DNA of 64,000 nt from IMG/VR virus record IMGVR_UViG_3300042863_002243, positions 84,939 through 148,938 of that record; one strand, written 5' to 3'. A program made the position numbers and the translations under genes. Positions within the stretch are counted from its first letter, which is position 1, and every line of letters begins with the position of its first letter. Below, piece by piece: positions 45,983 through 53,816 of this stretch. The notes beneath the pieces are model-generated. The model was given only the letters and a program-made list of their open reading frames with translations, ran no database searches and was not told the origin of the DNA. This DNA is from a virus.

Positions 45983-46116
45983 TAAAAGAACAAGCCAAAA
46001 GATTAAAGACTGACCATTGGCACAAGAAGTTAAGAAGATGGTGGAAGTTCAAGCGTTGGTTGTGGATGTGTAAAACACGAATCATTATTAATTATTTTAA
46101 ACAACAAGAACGATGA
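45979..46116 (+). CDS. small basic protein
   Basis: A 45-aa, very basic, Trp-rich protein (HKKLRRWWKFKRWLWM at the centre) between two ATGA overlaps. Its end, YFKQQER, repeats the end of the upstream protein. It could bind nucleic acid or membranes; that is speculation from composition. Confidence 0.45.
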   Translation: MIKEQAKRLKTDHWHKKLRRWWKFKRWLWMCKTRIIINYFKQQER

Positions 46117-46235
46117 AGATAATTAGCCTTTACCCAAGCAATGATGTGTACCAAGTAGTAAATGAAGATGAAACAACAGTATGGTTTCAAGGTAGCAAAG
46201 ATGATTGTATAAAATATTTATTAGTGAACAATTAA
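46113..46235 (+). CDS. small hypothetical protein
   Basis: A 40-aa protein (MKIISLYPSNDVYQVV start) beginning in an ATGA overlap with the previous gene; a 13-nt gap follows. The repeated coupling across this block supports translation. Confidence 0.4.
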   Translation: MKIISLYPSNDVYQVVNEDETTVWFQGSKDDCIKYLLVNN

Positions 46236-46248
46236 ATCAGAATAAGAA

Positions 46249-46503
46249 ATGAAATTTTTAAAAATATTTATTGTCATATTTTTGATAACAGGAACTATAA
46301 ATATAATTTATCTAATTTATTTAGACAGAAAAGATCCTCCATGTAACTGTTTAGTCACAGCTAAAAATGGTGAAAAAATCAGAGCAAAAAGAGTGAATTG
46401 GTATAATTCAGGTTTTGCTGATATTAAAAAATGTAACGGCGAGAATTTAATTTTACGAAGCAATACAATACTCAAAGTTGAATCATTAAAAGTGATAAAA
46501 TGA
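46249..46503 (+). CDS. small membrane-anchored protein
   Basis: An 84-aa protein with an N-terminal hydrophobic helix (FLKIFIVIFLITGTINIIYLIYL) and a short basic soluble domain with two Cys near PPCNC. Its stop overlaps the next ATG (46500-46503). Function unknown. Confidence 0.5.
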   Translation: MKFLKIFIVIFLITGTINIIYLIYLDRKDPPCNCLVTAKNGEKIRAKRVNWYNSGFADIKKCNGENLILRSNTILKVESLKVIK

Positions 46504-46925
46504 TAATGGAAAAAACACTTTATATAGTTAGAGGAGTACCTGGATCAGGTAAATCAACATTTGCTAAGAAATTAGTAGAACACGATTTCTTAGTTTGTGA
46601 AGCAGACAAATATTTTGTTGATAAAGAGACTGGAGAATATAAATTTGATTTATCTAAGATTAAAGAAGCTCATAAATTCTGTCAAGATCTCGTGGAAACT
46701 TACATGAAGGATTCATTAGTTAATGATCAATTCTACAGAGAGATTGCTGTTTCAAATACATTCACTCAAGAATGGGAAATGGAACACTATACGGAATTAG
46801 CAAAAAAATACGGGTACGCTGTGTTTACATTAATTGTTGAAAATAGACACGGAGGTAAAAACATTCACAACGCTCCTGATGAGATCATAGAAAAAATGAA
46901 ACAAAGATTTGAGATTAAACTATAA
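46500..46925 (+). CDS. P-loop kinase (AAA_33 / polynucleotide-kinase type)
   Basis: A 141-aa protein with RGVPGSGKST (P-loop, residues 11-20) near the N terminus, a C-E-A-D-K-Y-F strand, and a C-terminal ENRHGGKN segment. This is the pattern of small 5'-kinases related to the T4 Pnk kinase domain. With the RNA ligase at 50785 it could form an RNA repair pair. No phosphatase domain is present. An alternative start is the ATG at 46506. Confidence 0.65.
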   Translation: MIMEKTLYIVRGVPGSGKSTFAKKLVEHDFLVCEADKYFVDKETGEYKFDLSKIKEAHKFCQDLVETYMKDSLVNDQFYREIAVSNTFTQEWEMEHYTELAKKYGYAVFTLIVENRHGGKNIHNAPDEIIEKMKQRFEIKL

Positions 46926-46930
46926 AAAAT

Positions 46931-47443
46931 ATGAAATATATTGTAGTAGATGTGGAATCTGATGGACCTCTTCAAGGAATAAACTCAATGGTTTGCTTTG
47001 GTGCTGTTATTGTTGAAGAGGGTTTAGAAAGAACTTTCTACGGTAAATTAAAACCAGTATCTAGCGAATACAATCCAGAATCTTTAGCTATCAGCGGATT
47101 TAGCAGGGAAGAACACGAACAATTTGACGATCCAAAAGAAGTTATGGAAGCTTTCGCAAAATGGATATCAGATAATATTGAAGGTAGCCCAATATTAATT
47201 TCCGATAATAACGGATATGATGCACCTTGGATTAATTGGTACTTTCATCGCTATCTTGGAAGCAATCCTTTCGGGTGGACTTCCAGAAGAATAGGAGATA
47301 TCTATTGCGGGTTTAAGAATGATCTTAGAGCCAGTTGGAAACAACTCAGAGAGACTAAGCACACTCACAATCCAGTGGATGATGCTAAGGGTAATGCAGA
47401 GGCATTATTAGCAATGAAAAAAATGGGATTAAAATTAAAATAA
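46931..47443 (+). CDS. DEDDh 3'-5' exonuclease (RNase T-like)
   Basis: A 170-aa protein with VVDVESDGP (first Asp/Glu), GYDAPWINWYFHRYL, and THNPVDDAKGNAEAL with the conserved His and Asp. It resembles the short RNase T/exonuclease group in T4-like phages. It differs from the exonuclease at 45123, so the operon encodes two. Follows the kinase by 5 nt. Confidence 0.7.
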   Translation: MKYIVVDVESDGPLQGINSMVCFGAVIVEEGLERTFYGKLKPVSSEYNPESLAISGFSREEHEQFDDPKEVMEAFAKWISDNIEGSPILISDNNGYDAPWINWYFHRYLGSNPFGWTSRRIGDIYCGFKNDLRASWKQLRETKHTHNPVDDAKGNAEALLAMKKMGLKLK

Positions 47444-47454
47444 AAAATAAAATT

Positions 47455-47748
47455 ATGGAAAAATTTGGTAAATTTTGCTTTGGAGTATTGTCAATTATTA
47501 CAAGATCATTACTTAGTGGCTACGCTTTTATGAAATTGTGGGGATGGTTTATTGTGTATACTTTTCATGTGAATCCAATTAACTTAATTCAATCTATCGG
47601 ACTTGTATTCTTTTGGGGGTATTTAAAACCGAAAAAGAAAGATGAAGATGAATTCACTTGGGAAAAATTTATAAAGGAGTTTGTTGAAGACCTTTTATTA
47701 GTTGGTGTTGTTTTAGGGTTAGGATATTTAATCACCTTATTTCAGTAG
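47455..47748 (+). CDS. small membrane protein
   Basis: A 97-aa protein with two or three hydrophobic segments (FGVLSIITRSLLSGYAFMKLW, NLIQSIGLVFFWGYL, LLLVGVVLGLGYLITLF) and a charged loop KPKKKDEDE. Small multi-pass phage membrane proteins include holins, but nothing further supports that. It ends 70 nt before the tmRNA. Confidence 0.5.
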   Translation: MEKFGKFCFGVLSIITRSLLSGYAFMKLWGWFIVYTFHVNPINLIQSIGLVFFWGYLKPKKKDEDEFTWEKFIKEFVEDLLLVGVVLGLGYLITLFQ

Positions 47749-47800
47749 TATTCTGATCCCCCTATAAGTATTTATCCTTTTGAAACTAATAAAAGATTCT

Positions 47801-47809
47801 GATATATAA
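47801..47809 (+). promoter_or_regulatory. late-type promoter motif before tmRNA
   Basis: Exact GATATATAA, with the box ending 9 nt before the tmRNA 5' end. The spacing suits a transcription start at or very near the first tmRNA base. Confidence 0.55.
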
Positions 47810-47818
47810 TAGAGTAAT

Positions 47819-48274
47819 GGGCCTGTTTTTGGATTTGACAGGCGGAGGTAGTTCTTTGAAATGCAGGCCGTGTTAGATGGAAACACGATAATAACCTATC
47901 AACGCTATAAACGGCAAAACGATTAACACCGAGGATATGATGAGTATCCTCACTTCTATTACAGCACCAGTTGTTGTAGCAGAAGAGGCTGAGTTGCTAT
48001 TAGCAGCTTAACCACTGAGTCGCACTTACTCAGTAAAAGAAATGTGCTGGTGGAGTTGACCTATCCTTAAGGTCGGCCTTGAAAACCGGGTTAATACCTG
48101 GAATTCTTTGACTGAGCATTAAGTCACAAAAAGAAATGCAAACCATTGGTTGTTAGGTTAACGATGGTGAAGAACTAACCAACTATTTTGACACTTTAGA
48201 AAAAGTGTCTAAGCCTGTGAATGAGTTTCTTGAGCATTCGATCTGGACCCGGGTTCGAACCCCGGCAGGTCCAC
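47819..48274 (+). ncRNA. ssrA: tmRNA (ssrA) with long proteolysis tag
   Basis: The 5' end GGGCCTG pairs with CAGGTCC at 48267-48273 to give the acceptor stem (7 pairs, one G-T). It is followed by the typical TGGATTTGACAGGCGG opening, and the 3' end carries a T-arm with GGGTTCGAACCCCGGC. The internal reading frame begins with GGC at 47913 and ends with TAA at 48009-48011, giving a 32-aa tag that ends AELLLAA, a ClpXP-type signal. CCA is not encoded after the discriminator A at 48274. At 456 nt it is longer than the usual about 350-400 nt, mainly due to the tag and the downstream pseudoknot part. It rescues stalled ribosomes and marks the products for degradation. Confidence 0.9.
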
Positions 48275-48279
48275 TCATA

Positions 48280-48320
48280 AAAATCCCCGAATCATTTTTT
48301 TGTTTTGGGGATTTTTCTTA
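48280..48320 (+). terminator. tmRNA terminator overlapping an early-type promoter
   Basis: Stem AAAAATCCCCGAA with TTTTGGGGATTTTT, followed by T-rich sequence. The loop holds AATCAT, the upstream box of the next promoter. Confidence 0.75.
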
Positions 48321-48327
48321 TTTTTAC
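48291..48327 (+). promoter_or_regulatory. early-type promoter (AATCAT, 23 nt, TATTTTTA)
   Basis: AATCAT at 48291-48296 in the terminator loop and TATTTTTA at 48320-48327. It should drive the DUF4326 gene, ATG at 48368. Confidence 0.55.
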
Positions 48328-48367
48328 ATCATGGATATTTCTCAAAAACGATTAAAAATTTCTAGAC

Positions 48368-48727
48368 ATGGAAGAATTTAATAGAGAAGAAGGTAAAACT
48401 TATGTTGTACACTTTAAAAAGTACAATCACGACATTTATATAGGAAGACCCAGCAAATGGAATAATCCATATACTCACAAGGATCTGGATAAGACACAAG
48501 CTAAATTCCAAGTGGATTCAAGGAAGGAAGCAATAGAGAGATACGAAAGACACCTAAATGAGAGTGGATTAATAAAAGAAATCGAAGAATTAAGGGGTAA
48601 AGTTTTAGGATGCTGGTGCTGTAATAAGCCCGCAGATGGATCTGAAAAGAATTTCCTTTGTCATGGTCAAGTCATAGCAAAATATCTTAATAGCGGACTT
48701 AAAAACAAACAAAAACAATTGATATAA
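48368..48727 (+). CDS. DUF4326-family protein
   Basis: A 119-aa protein with the DUF4326 pattern: HDIYIGRPSKWNNPYTHK, SRKEAIERYERHL, ELRGKVLGCWCCNKP and FLCHGQVIAKYL. The Cys/His set suggests metal binding. The family is common in phages; function unknown. The next gene begins at its TAATG stop-start overlap. Confidence 0.75.
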   Translation: MEEFNREEGKTYVVHFKKYNHDIYIGRPSKWNNPYTHKDLDKTQAKFQVDSRKEAIERYERHLNESGLIKEIEELRGKVLGCWCCNKPADGSEKNFLCHGQVIAKYLNSGLKNKQKQLI

Positions 48728-48969
48728 TGAGTAGATACGTAATAGACTTAGAAGAGAATAAAGAATTTGTTTATGGATTTGACCATGCGCTTGGTTACTT
48801 CTATGAATTATGGGATCATGATTTAGGAGAAGAAGATCACGAAAAGCTGGTTGAAGATCGATCTTACTTTCTTAACAAGTTAAGTAAGGGAGATATGATA
48901 GAAGCTATGGTAAAATATAATGCAATAAAAGAGCATTTAGAAAGAGTGGCTATGGATTTACCTTTCTGA
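48727..48969 (+). CDS. small hypothetical protein
   Basis: An 80-aa acidic helical protein beginning in the stop codon of the DUF4326 gene. It ends exactly where the convergent minus-strand gene ends (TGA next to TTA). No family recognised. Confidence 0.5.
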   Translation: MSRYVIDLEENKEFVYGFDHALGYFYELWDHDLGEEDHEKLVEDRSYFLNKLSKGDMIEAMVKYNAIKEHLERVAMDLPF

Positions 48970-49368
48970 TTAGATTTCTTTTATTTCGTAAGAGAATTCA
49001 GTAGTTCCTGATGCTTCGTATTCAAAAAATTCTTTTATTGAATTGCATAATATATCTATAATCCCTTTTGCGGATATATCTTCGTCTTTTAAAATAGGTC
49101 TTAAGTTTAAATTCAAATCTGCATATGATTTAACCTTATATAAAAAATCTGGATTATCCATAAGATCGTATCCATCTTTGCACATCATACCGATAAGACC
49201 GTTAATTACCTCGATTAAATCATCCTCATCTACAACGTAATGCCCATTTTGGTACCAATTTTCAGATAATATATTGCTAAGAATTTCAGTTCTAGTATCC
49301 CCCTCTATTTCTAATGTGAATATTAAAGATCCTTCGATGCTCTCTATAAAGTTTGCCTCGTATTTCAT
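48970..49368 (-). CDS. hypothetical protein
   Basis: A 132-aa acidic protein with alternating strands and helices, no tag or membrane part. It follows the GAF-like gene by 3 nt on the minus strand, so it is the promoter-distal gene of that unit. No family recognised. Confidence 0.5.
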   Translation of the reverse strand: MKYEANFIESIEGSLIFTLEIEGDTRTEILSNILSENWYQNGHYVVDEDDLIEVINGLIGMMCKDGYDLMDNPDFLYKVKSYADLNLNLRPILKDEDISAKGIIDILCNSIKEFFEYEASGTTEFSYEIKEI

Positions 49369-49371
49369 TAG

Positions 49372-49977
49372 TTATCTTTTTACTAAATAACCAGAAAGAT
49401 TGCTGACAAGATCTAGGATATCATCTTTAAGATCTTCAGTGACATCTATTTTATATTTAACTGTGTGCAATTGTACGAATCCTATTAACTGTCCGGATAG
49501 ACTTCTTATAGGAGATGAAAATATTTGTAAAATGCCATCTTCAGTTACTCTACCTCTAATGTAATCTAAAACTGGATTTTCTGCATCTATATAGAAGAAT
49601 TCAGTCTCACTTAAATGCTTCATTAAAGAAGGATGTTCTGTCACAAATACACTTTGATTGTGTTCTTTTGTTTTAGATACACCGTGTGATATCACTTCAA
49701 ATGTTTGAGAATATTTCTTCATTGGTATACCGTGAAAGAATTTACCTCCATTATGAAATTGAAAAATACCAACTCGGTCTAGGCTCCATTTCACTCTGAA
49801 AGATTCTAAAAATTCTTGTACCTCTAACATTGAATCGATATCCTGTTGAGATATTCTTTCGTAGTTCTCTTCGTCTGTGTTTTTCTTTTTATTATCTAAA
49901 AAGTGCTTTATCCAAACGGTTCCAAATGCTACTGTTACTGAAAAAATTCCAGTTATTATTATTTGTAATATTTCCAA
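49372..49977 (-). CDS. membrane-anchored GAF-like protein
   Basis: A 201-aa protein with an N-terminal transmembrane helix (LQIIITGIFSVTVAFGTVWI) and a cytoplasmic domain containing DRVGIFQFHNGGKFFHG, then PIRSLSGQLIGFVQLH, a pattern of GAF-like domains found in several phages. Its ligand is unknown. It lies between two minus-strand genes with a 17-nt gap upstream. Confidence 0.6.
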   Translation of the reverse strand: MEILQIIITGIFSVTVAFGTVWIKHFLDNKKKNTDEENYERISQQDIDSMLEVQEFLESFRVKWSLDRVGIFQFHNGGKFFHGIPMKKYSQTFEVISHGVSKTKEHNQSVFVTEHPSLMKHLSETEFFYIDAENPVLDYIRGRVTEDGILQIFSSPIRSLSGQLIGFVQLHTVKYKIDVTEDLKDDILDLVSNLSGYLVKR

Positions 49978-49994
49978 AACTTTATATTAATTAA

Positions 49995-50639
49995 TTATTG
50001 TTCTTCGCTTTGTCCGAAAGAACCAAATCTTTTTAACATTGAAGCTCCTTTACCTGCATCTGTTTTCTTTATACTAGGTGGAATATCAATAGATTTAAGA
50101 TCAGATGGATTTTCTCTCATTTTTCTTTGTATAAGATCTTTATAAGATTCTTCACTATATAATTCATCATTAGTTACTGGAAATCCTTGTTCTCTAATGG
50201 TGTATTTAATTAAGAATGCCATTTTATAAAGATAATCTTCAACTGTCATACATGTTCTTCTAAGATCTGTATTTAATCTAGGAAATTCTGCTGTTAAATT
50301 TGGTCCTTCAACCACTCTAACTCCACCATCGTGTTTAATATTAAAATGCGGGTAACCTTCTTCTGAACGTCTAGTAGCTCTTGATGTTAATCTTGATCCT
50401 TTAAAGTATGGATGATAAAAAGCAATATTACCTAATCGGTCTTTAAAGTTTCTTTCCTCATCAGATGCTTTTGCAAGAATACCTGCTGGATTATCAGCAA
50501 GAACCTCGATCCAACCCATACCAATCATATCTTGATAAGTCTCAGACTCTCTAATAGGCTTAAAATTTAAAACTGGACATTTCTTATCTCTCCTAATTTC
50601 TTGAATTTTTTTAAAGCCTTCGTAATTTTTAATACTCAT
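49995..50639 (-). CDS. hypothetical protein with C-terminal MLKRFG motif, weak tag
   Basis: A 214-aa protein starting MSIKNYEGFKKIQEIR, a poor but possible tag (IQE), and ending near GKGASMLKRFGSFGQ. The C-terminal motif is shared with the 42600 and 52908 products. A late-type motif lies 31 nt upstream. Soluble; no family recognised. Confidence 0.55.
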   Translation of the reverse strand: MSIKNYEGFKKIQEIRRDKKCPVLNFKPIRESETYQDMIGMGWIEVLADNPAGILAKASDEERNFKDRLGNIAFYHPYFKGSRLTSRATRRSEEGYPHFNIKHDGGVRVVEGPNLTAEFPRLNTDLRRTCMTVEDYLYKMAFLIKYTIREQGFPVTNDELYSEESYKDLIQRKMRENPSDLKSIDIPPSIKKTDAGKGASMLKRFGSFGQSEEQ

Positions 50640-50661
50640 CTTTTAGATTTTATTTACTCAT

Positions 50662-50670
50662 TTATATATC
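50662..50670 (-). promoter_or_regulatory. late-type promoter motif GATATATAA
   Basis: Exact motif on the minus strand 31 nt before the ATG at 50639. It shares the intergenic region with an early-type promoter on the plus strand. Confidence 0.6.
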
Positions 50671-50743
50671 TCGAGGCCTTCGGGGTTTCTATATAATTAT
50701 TAATTTTTTAGTAATTTTTAAAAATCTTTGTCTATAGTAGATA

Positions 50744-50780
50744 AATCATTTTTTATATAAGGGATTTTTTTATAAGTTTA
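50744..50780 (+). promoter_or_regulatory. early-type promoter (AATCAT, 23 nt, TAAGTTTA)
   Basis: AATCAT at 50744-50749 and TAAGTTTA at 50773-50780. The box ends 4 nt before the RNA ligase ATG, which would give a leaderless transcript. Confidence 0.5.
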
Positions 50781-50784
50781 TGAA

Positions 50785-51900
50785 ATGGAAAGAAAAAGTT
50801 ACCAATTAAGAACCCTTAATAAATATGTTAATGAAGGAAGGATAGAAAAGAATTCTCATCCTACCCTACCTATTGCTATTTATAATTATACAAGAGACAC
50901 TCAATTCAAAAATGATTGGGATGAGATAACTCTGGCTATGAGAGGAACAATAATAGACGATGAGGGATATGTTATTGCTTCTGCATTTCCTAAATTCTTT
51001 AATTATGAGGAAGTCACAGATCAAGTTCCTCCCAAGGGTGATTATGTTTATGTGCAGGAAAAGATGGACGGATCTTTAGGTATTCTTTTCTATTATGAGA
51101 ACGAATGGCATCTTGCAACTAAAGGATCATTCACTTCTGAACAGGCTAAAAAGGGTATGGAGATATTAAAAAAGAACTATCAAGTTTTTGATCAGGTATT
51201 TATGACACATGTAACTTATATAGTTGAGATTATCTACCCCAGTAATGTTATAGTTGTTGATTATAATGGAGAAGAAAAGATAGTTTTTCTAAGTACAGCC
51301 ATTAATGGAGAGGAACAACACTGGACAACTTCTTTGAGTATATTTAATGCTAGCGGTATTAAGAAAGAAGATATAGTTAAGTGCGAACAGCACTTCTCTT
51401 TTGGTCCAGATCTATATAAATCATTGAAAGAAAAAAATATAAAGAATAAAGAGGGATTTGTACTTATATTCCAGCCATATTTTAGAATGAAGATAAAGTT
51501 TGAAGAGTATGTGAGATTGCACAGACTTCTAACCAACTTCTCTAATGTTGATATCTGGGAATATTTAAAGGACGGAAGGGATATCAATATACTTCTAGAA
51601 AAAGTTCCTGATGAATTTGATGCTTGGGTAAGAAAAACTATAGATAATCTGAATTATCATAAGTATCGAATAGAGGAGAGAGCAGGAAAGATCCACGAGT
51701 ATTTTAGATATGGAAAATATGGAGATCGTGAGACTGAGCCCACTAAGAAACAATTCGCTGAGCATCTTGAATTCTGTAAAACAGAGCCATCTATAAAAGC
51801 AATCTGCTTCTCTATATGGGATGGGAGGAATTATGACACAATCATATGGAAAATGCTCCGTCCTAAATATCAAAAGCCTTTTTGGAATAGAGAAGTGTAA
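50785..51900 (+). CDS. rnlA: RNA ligase 1 (T4 RnlA-like)
   Basis: A 371-aa protein (T4 Rnl1 is 374 aa). Motif I is VQEKMDGSLG with the nucleotide-accepting Lys93; motif III EIIYPSN region; motif IV EGFVLIF; motif V MKIKFEEYVRL. It seals RNA breaks, in T4 mainly tRNA cut by host anticodon nucleases. A P-loop kinase at 46500 and a tmRNA are near, all consistent with defence against host attack on translation. There is no other Met to use as start, so the near-leaderless spacing is real or the promoter call is wrong. Confidence 0.85.
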   Translation: MERKSYQLRTLNKYVNEGRIEKNSHPTLPIAIYNYTRDTQFKNDWDEITLAMRGTIIDDEGYVIASAFPKFFNYEEVTDQVPPKGDYVYVQEKMDGSLGILFYYENEWHLATKGSFTSEQAKKGMEILKKNYQVFDQVFMTHVTYIVEIIYPSNVIVVDYNGEEKIVFLSTAINGEEQHWTTSLSIFNASGIKKEDIVKCEQHFSFGPDLYKSLKEKNIKNKEGFVLIFQPYFRMKIKFEEYVRLHRLLTNFSNVDIWEYLKDGRDINILLEKVPDEFDAWVRKTIDNLNYHKYRIEERAGKIHEYFRYGKYGDRETEPTKKQFAEHLEFCKTEPSIKAICFSIWDGRNYDTIIWKMLRPKYQKPFWNREV

Positions 51901-51932
51901 CTTATTTGTTCATTTTGTCTATAATAATATGA

Positions 51933-52958
51933 ATGAGGAGAAGAATTATAGACATTTATTTAGATGAATTTGATTCATATTTTAGAACTAAATCAATCAG
52001 TCCTGCTATTTCAAAAAAGTTCCTTTCTGCTTTTCATAATCACGTCAAAGAAAATGAGAGCACTTTCAAAAAATTCTGGGAGTTTATAAAAGAAAATAGG
52101 GAATTAAGTATTGAGGAATCAATCAAAAATCTTAATGATCAGATACTAAATAATAAAAAGAACAATAGAACAATAGTGTTTGTTTCTGATTGGTGTCATT
52201 CATATTTAGGAGCTGGTGAAATTATATGTCTTCTTGTATCAGATCAAGCATTATCAGGAGGTAAAAGATATCCAGATTTACTTTTTAAAGACTCCACAAA
52301 GAAAATAGAAATTAAAGCTTACGCGGCCAATTTTAGACTCACTGAAGCCACTTCATTCTTTACTGATCTAGGAACTATAATACAAGCCCTAGTACAAGGT
52401 GGATTTATAAATAGTCTTACTGATTCAAATAATAATGAGTTAAGAAAGGGGCTAAAACATTTCTGTGAATCTTTCCTTTGTCCTAGAGGTTACATAGAAC
52501 TTAATAGTAAGATATGGAAGCTTGAATCTAAGGATGATGAAACTATGATATTTAAGATCAGTCCAGAAACTCCTAAAGAGATAGTTAATTATTCTATAGT
52601 GAGAAACTCATTAAGAAACTGGTTAGGAAGAGGAATGTTAAGTGTAAAACTTGCAGAGATAATTGACCCAACTAGGACAACAAGAATACAGAAGAAAGAG
52701 GTACATGAATATGTTAATCATATTTTAGGAATGAGAGATTTATCTCCTATACCATTAGAACAATATTTCATCCTATGTGGCTTAGATTCTATGATAATAT
52801 ATGAAAAGAAGAATAAGACATTTCCGTTTCAGATAGTGAGATTTGAGGATCTTTCCCAATTCACTTTAGATAGGATTGGACAAGGTAAGGTTTCTTATAA
52901 AAGAAAATCATCTATCAAATCCACCAAATCTCTTCAACATATTAGTTCCCTTAGTTAG
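51933..52958 (+). CDS. putative PD-(D/E)xK nuclease-like protein
   Basis: A 341-aa protein. The only motif that stands out is GGKRYPDLLF, then 8 residues, KIEIKAYAANF, which fits the P-D-x(n)-E-x-K core of PD-(D/E)xK nucleases, with an upstream Glu in GAGEII. The basic end overlaps the convergent gene by 51 nt. A DNA nuclease acting on host DNA is the likely guess, unproven. Confidence 0.5.
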   Translation: MRRRIIDIYLDEFDSYFRTKSISPAISKKFLSAFHNHVKENESTFKKFWEFIKENRELSIEESIKNLNDQILNNKKNNRTIVFVSDWCHSYLGAGEIICLLVSDQALSGGKRYPDLLFKDSTKKIEIKAYAANFRLTEATSFFTDLGTIIQALVQGGFINSLTDSNNNELRKGLKHFCESFLCPRGYIELNSKIWKLESKDDETMIFKISPETPKEIVNYSIVRNSLRNWLGRGMLSVKLAEIIDPTRTTRIQKKEVHEYVNHILGMRDLSPIPLEQYFILCGLDSMIIYEKKNKTFPFQIVRFEDLSQFTLDRIGQGKVSYKRKSSIKSTKSLQHISSLS

Positions 52959-53729
52959 ATCGCTTATATTAATGTTGAATTCTTTTATTCCTTGCTTGAC
53001 GTAGTCTATTATTTTCTCTGTTCCTAATTCTGTATATGACCTTTTTATATTAGTGTCATTAGAATTTTTAATAAGATCTAAATACATTTTTTTTGAATCC
53101 TCTATATCTGCTATTTTCATCCATCCAATTATAGCCTCTTCGAATGAATCTGGTGTATGTGTATAAGTATTTCCGGAGAAAAGAAATTCATTCATCCACC
53201 ATCTGAAAAATCTTGTCTGATATGAATCTTGACCAAATGATGTCTGAGATATCCAACTTCTCATAATATCATGAGCTGCTTTATCAACATCATATCCACT
53301 TTGATATAAAGGTATCTCACATTCCATTTTTAATATACCAGGAGAAACTTGTTCTGCATTTCCTATTGTTAATTCATCAGATATCTTTATGATTATTCTG
53401 TTTACCATATTCCATTCCTTAGGTTCTAAGCATTCAATAAATTGACCGAACCATCTTTGTATATCTTGATTTCTTATTGCAATAGTCATATTACCTGCTC
53501 CTGCATCTTTCATCATTCCAAAATCGAATATCTTACCTCTCAATTTTATAAAGGGTAAAGATCCAGATATGAGATCAAATATTTCCATTCTCCTTCTATC
53601 ATCTTCTCCCCAATTAGAACTTTCAAAAAATGCACTATTGCCATCAGCATTGTTTATTCGACTAGCAGAATCTCTTGCAAGTAGCCAGTTTTTAAAGCTG
53701 TCTATGCGTTTTTTCTTTCTCTTCTTCAT
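52908..53729 (-). CDS. hypothetical protein with C-terminal MLKRFG motif
   Basis: A 273-aa protein from the ATG at 53729, chosen over the ATG at 53744, which lies inside the GATATATAG motif. It starts with a basic MKKRKKKRIDSF region and ends TKGTNMLKRFGGF. Middle is helical with many aromatic residues. Shares the C-terminal motif with the 42600 and 49995 products. It overlaps the nuclease-like gene by 51 nt at its 3' end. Confidence 0.55.
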   Translation of the reverse strand: MKKRKKKRIDSFKNWLLARDSASRINNADGNSAFFESSNWGEDDRRRMEIFDLISGSLPFIKLRGKIFDFGMMKDAGAGNMTIAIRNQDIQRWFGQFIECLEPKEWNMVNRIIIKISDELTIGNAEQVSPGILKMECEIPLYQSGYDVDKAAHDIMRSWISQTSFGQDSYQTRFFRWWMNEFLFSGNTYTHTPDSFEEAIIGWMKIADIEDSKKMYLDLIKNSNDTNIKRSYTELGTEKIIDYVKQGIKEFNINISDLTKGTNMLKRFGGFDR

Positions 53730-53733
53730 TAAC

Positions 53734-53742
53734 CTATATATC
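53734..53742 (-). promoter_or_regulatory. late-type promoter motif, start-proximal (GATATATAG)
   Basis: 13 nt before the ATG at 53729 on the minus strand. Confidence 0.45.
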
Positions 53743-53816
53743 ATTTGTTAAATGTGTTTAAACGAAACTTTTCAATCATATTTGAGTATAATTAATATAA
53801 CCAAAAAAAATATATT

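Noticed and set aside
53774-53803. AATCAT before the NUMOD1-fusion gene
   Set aside because: At the expected distance there is only an A run; a promoter probably exists in this gap but I could not assign it to the family.
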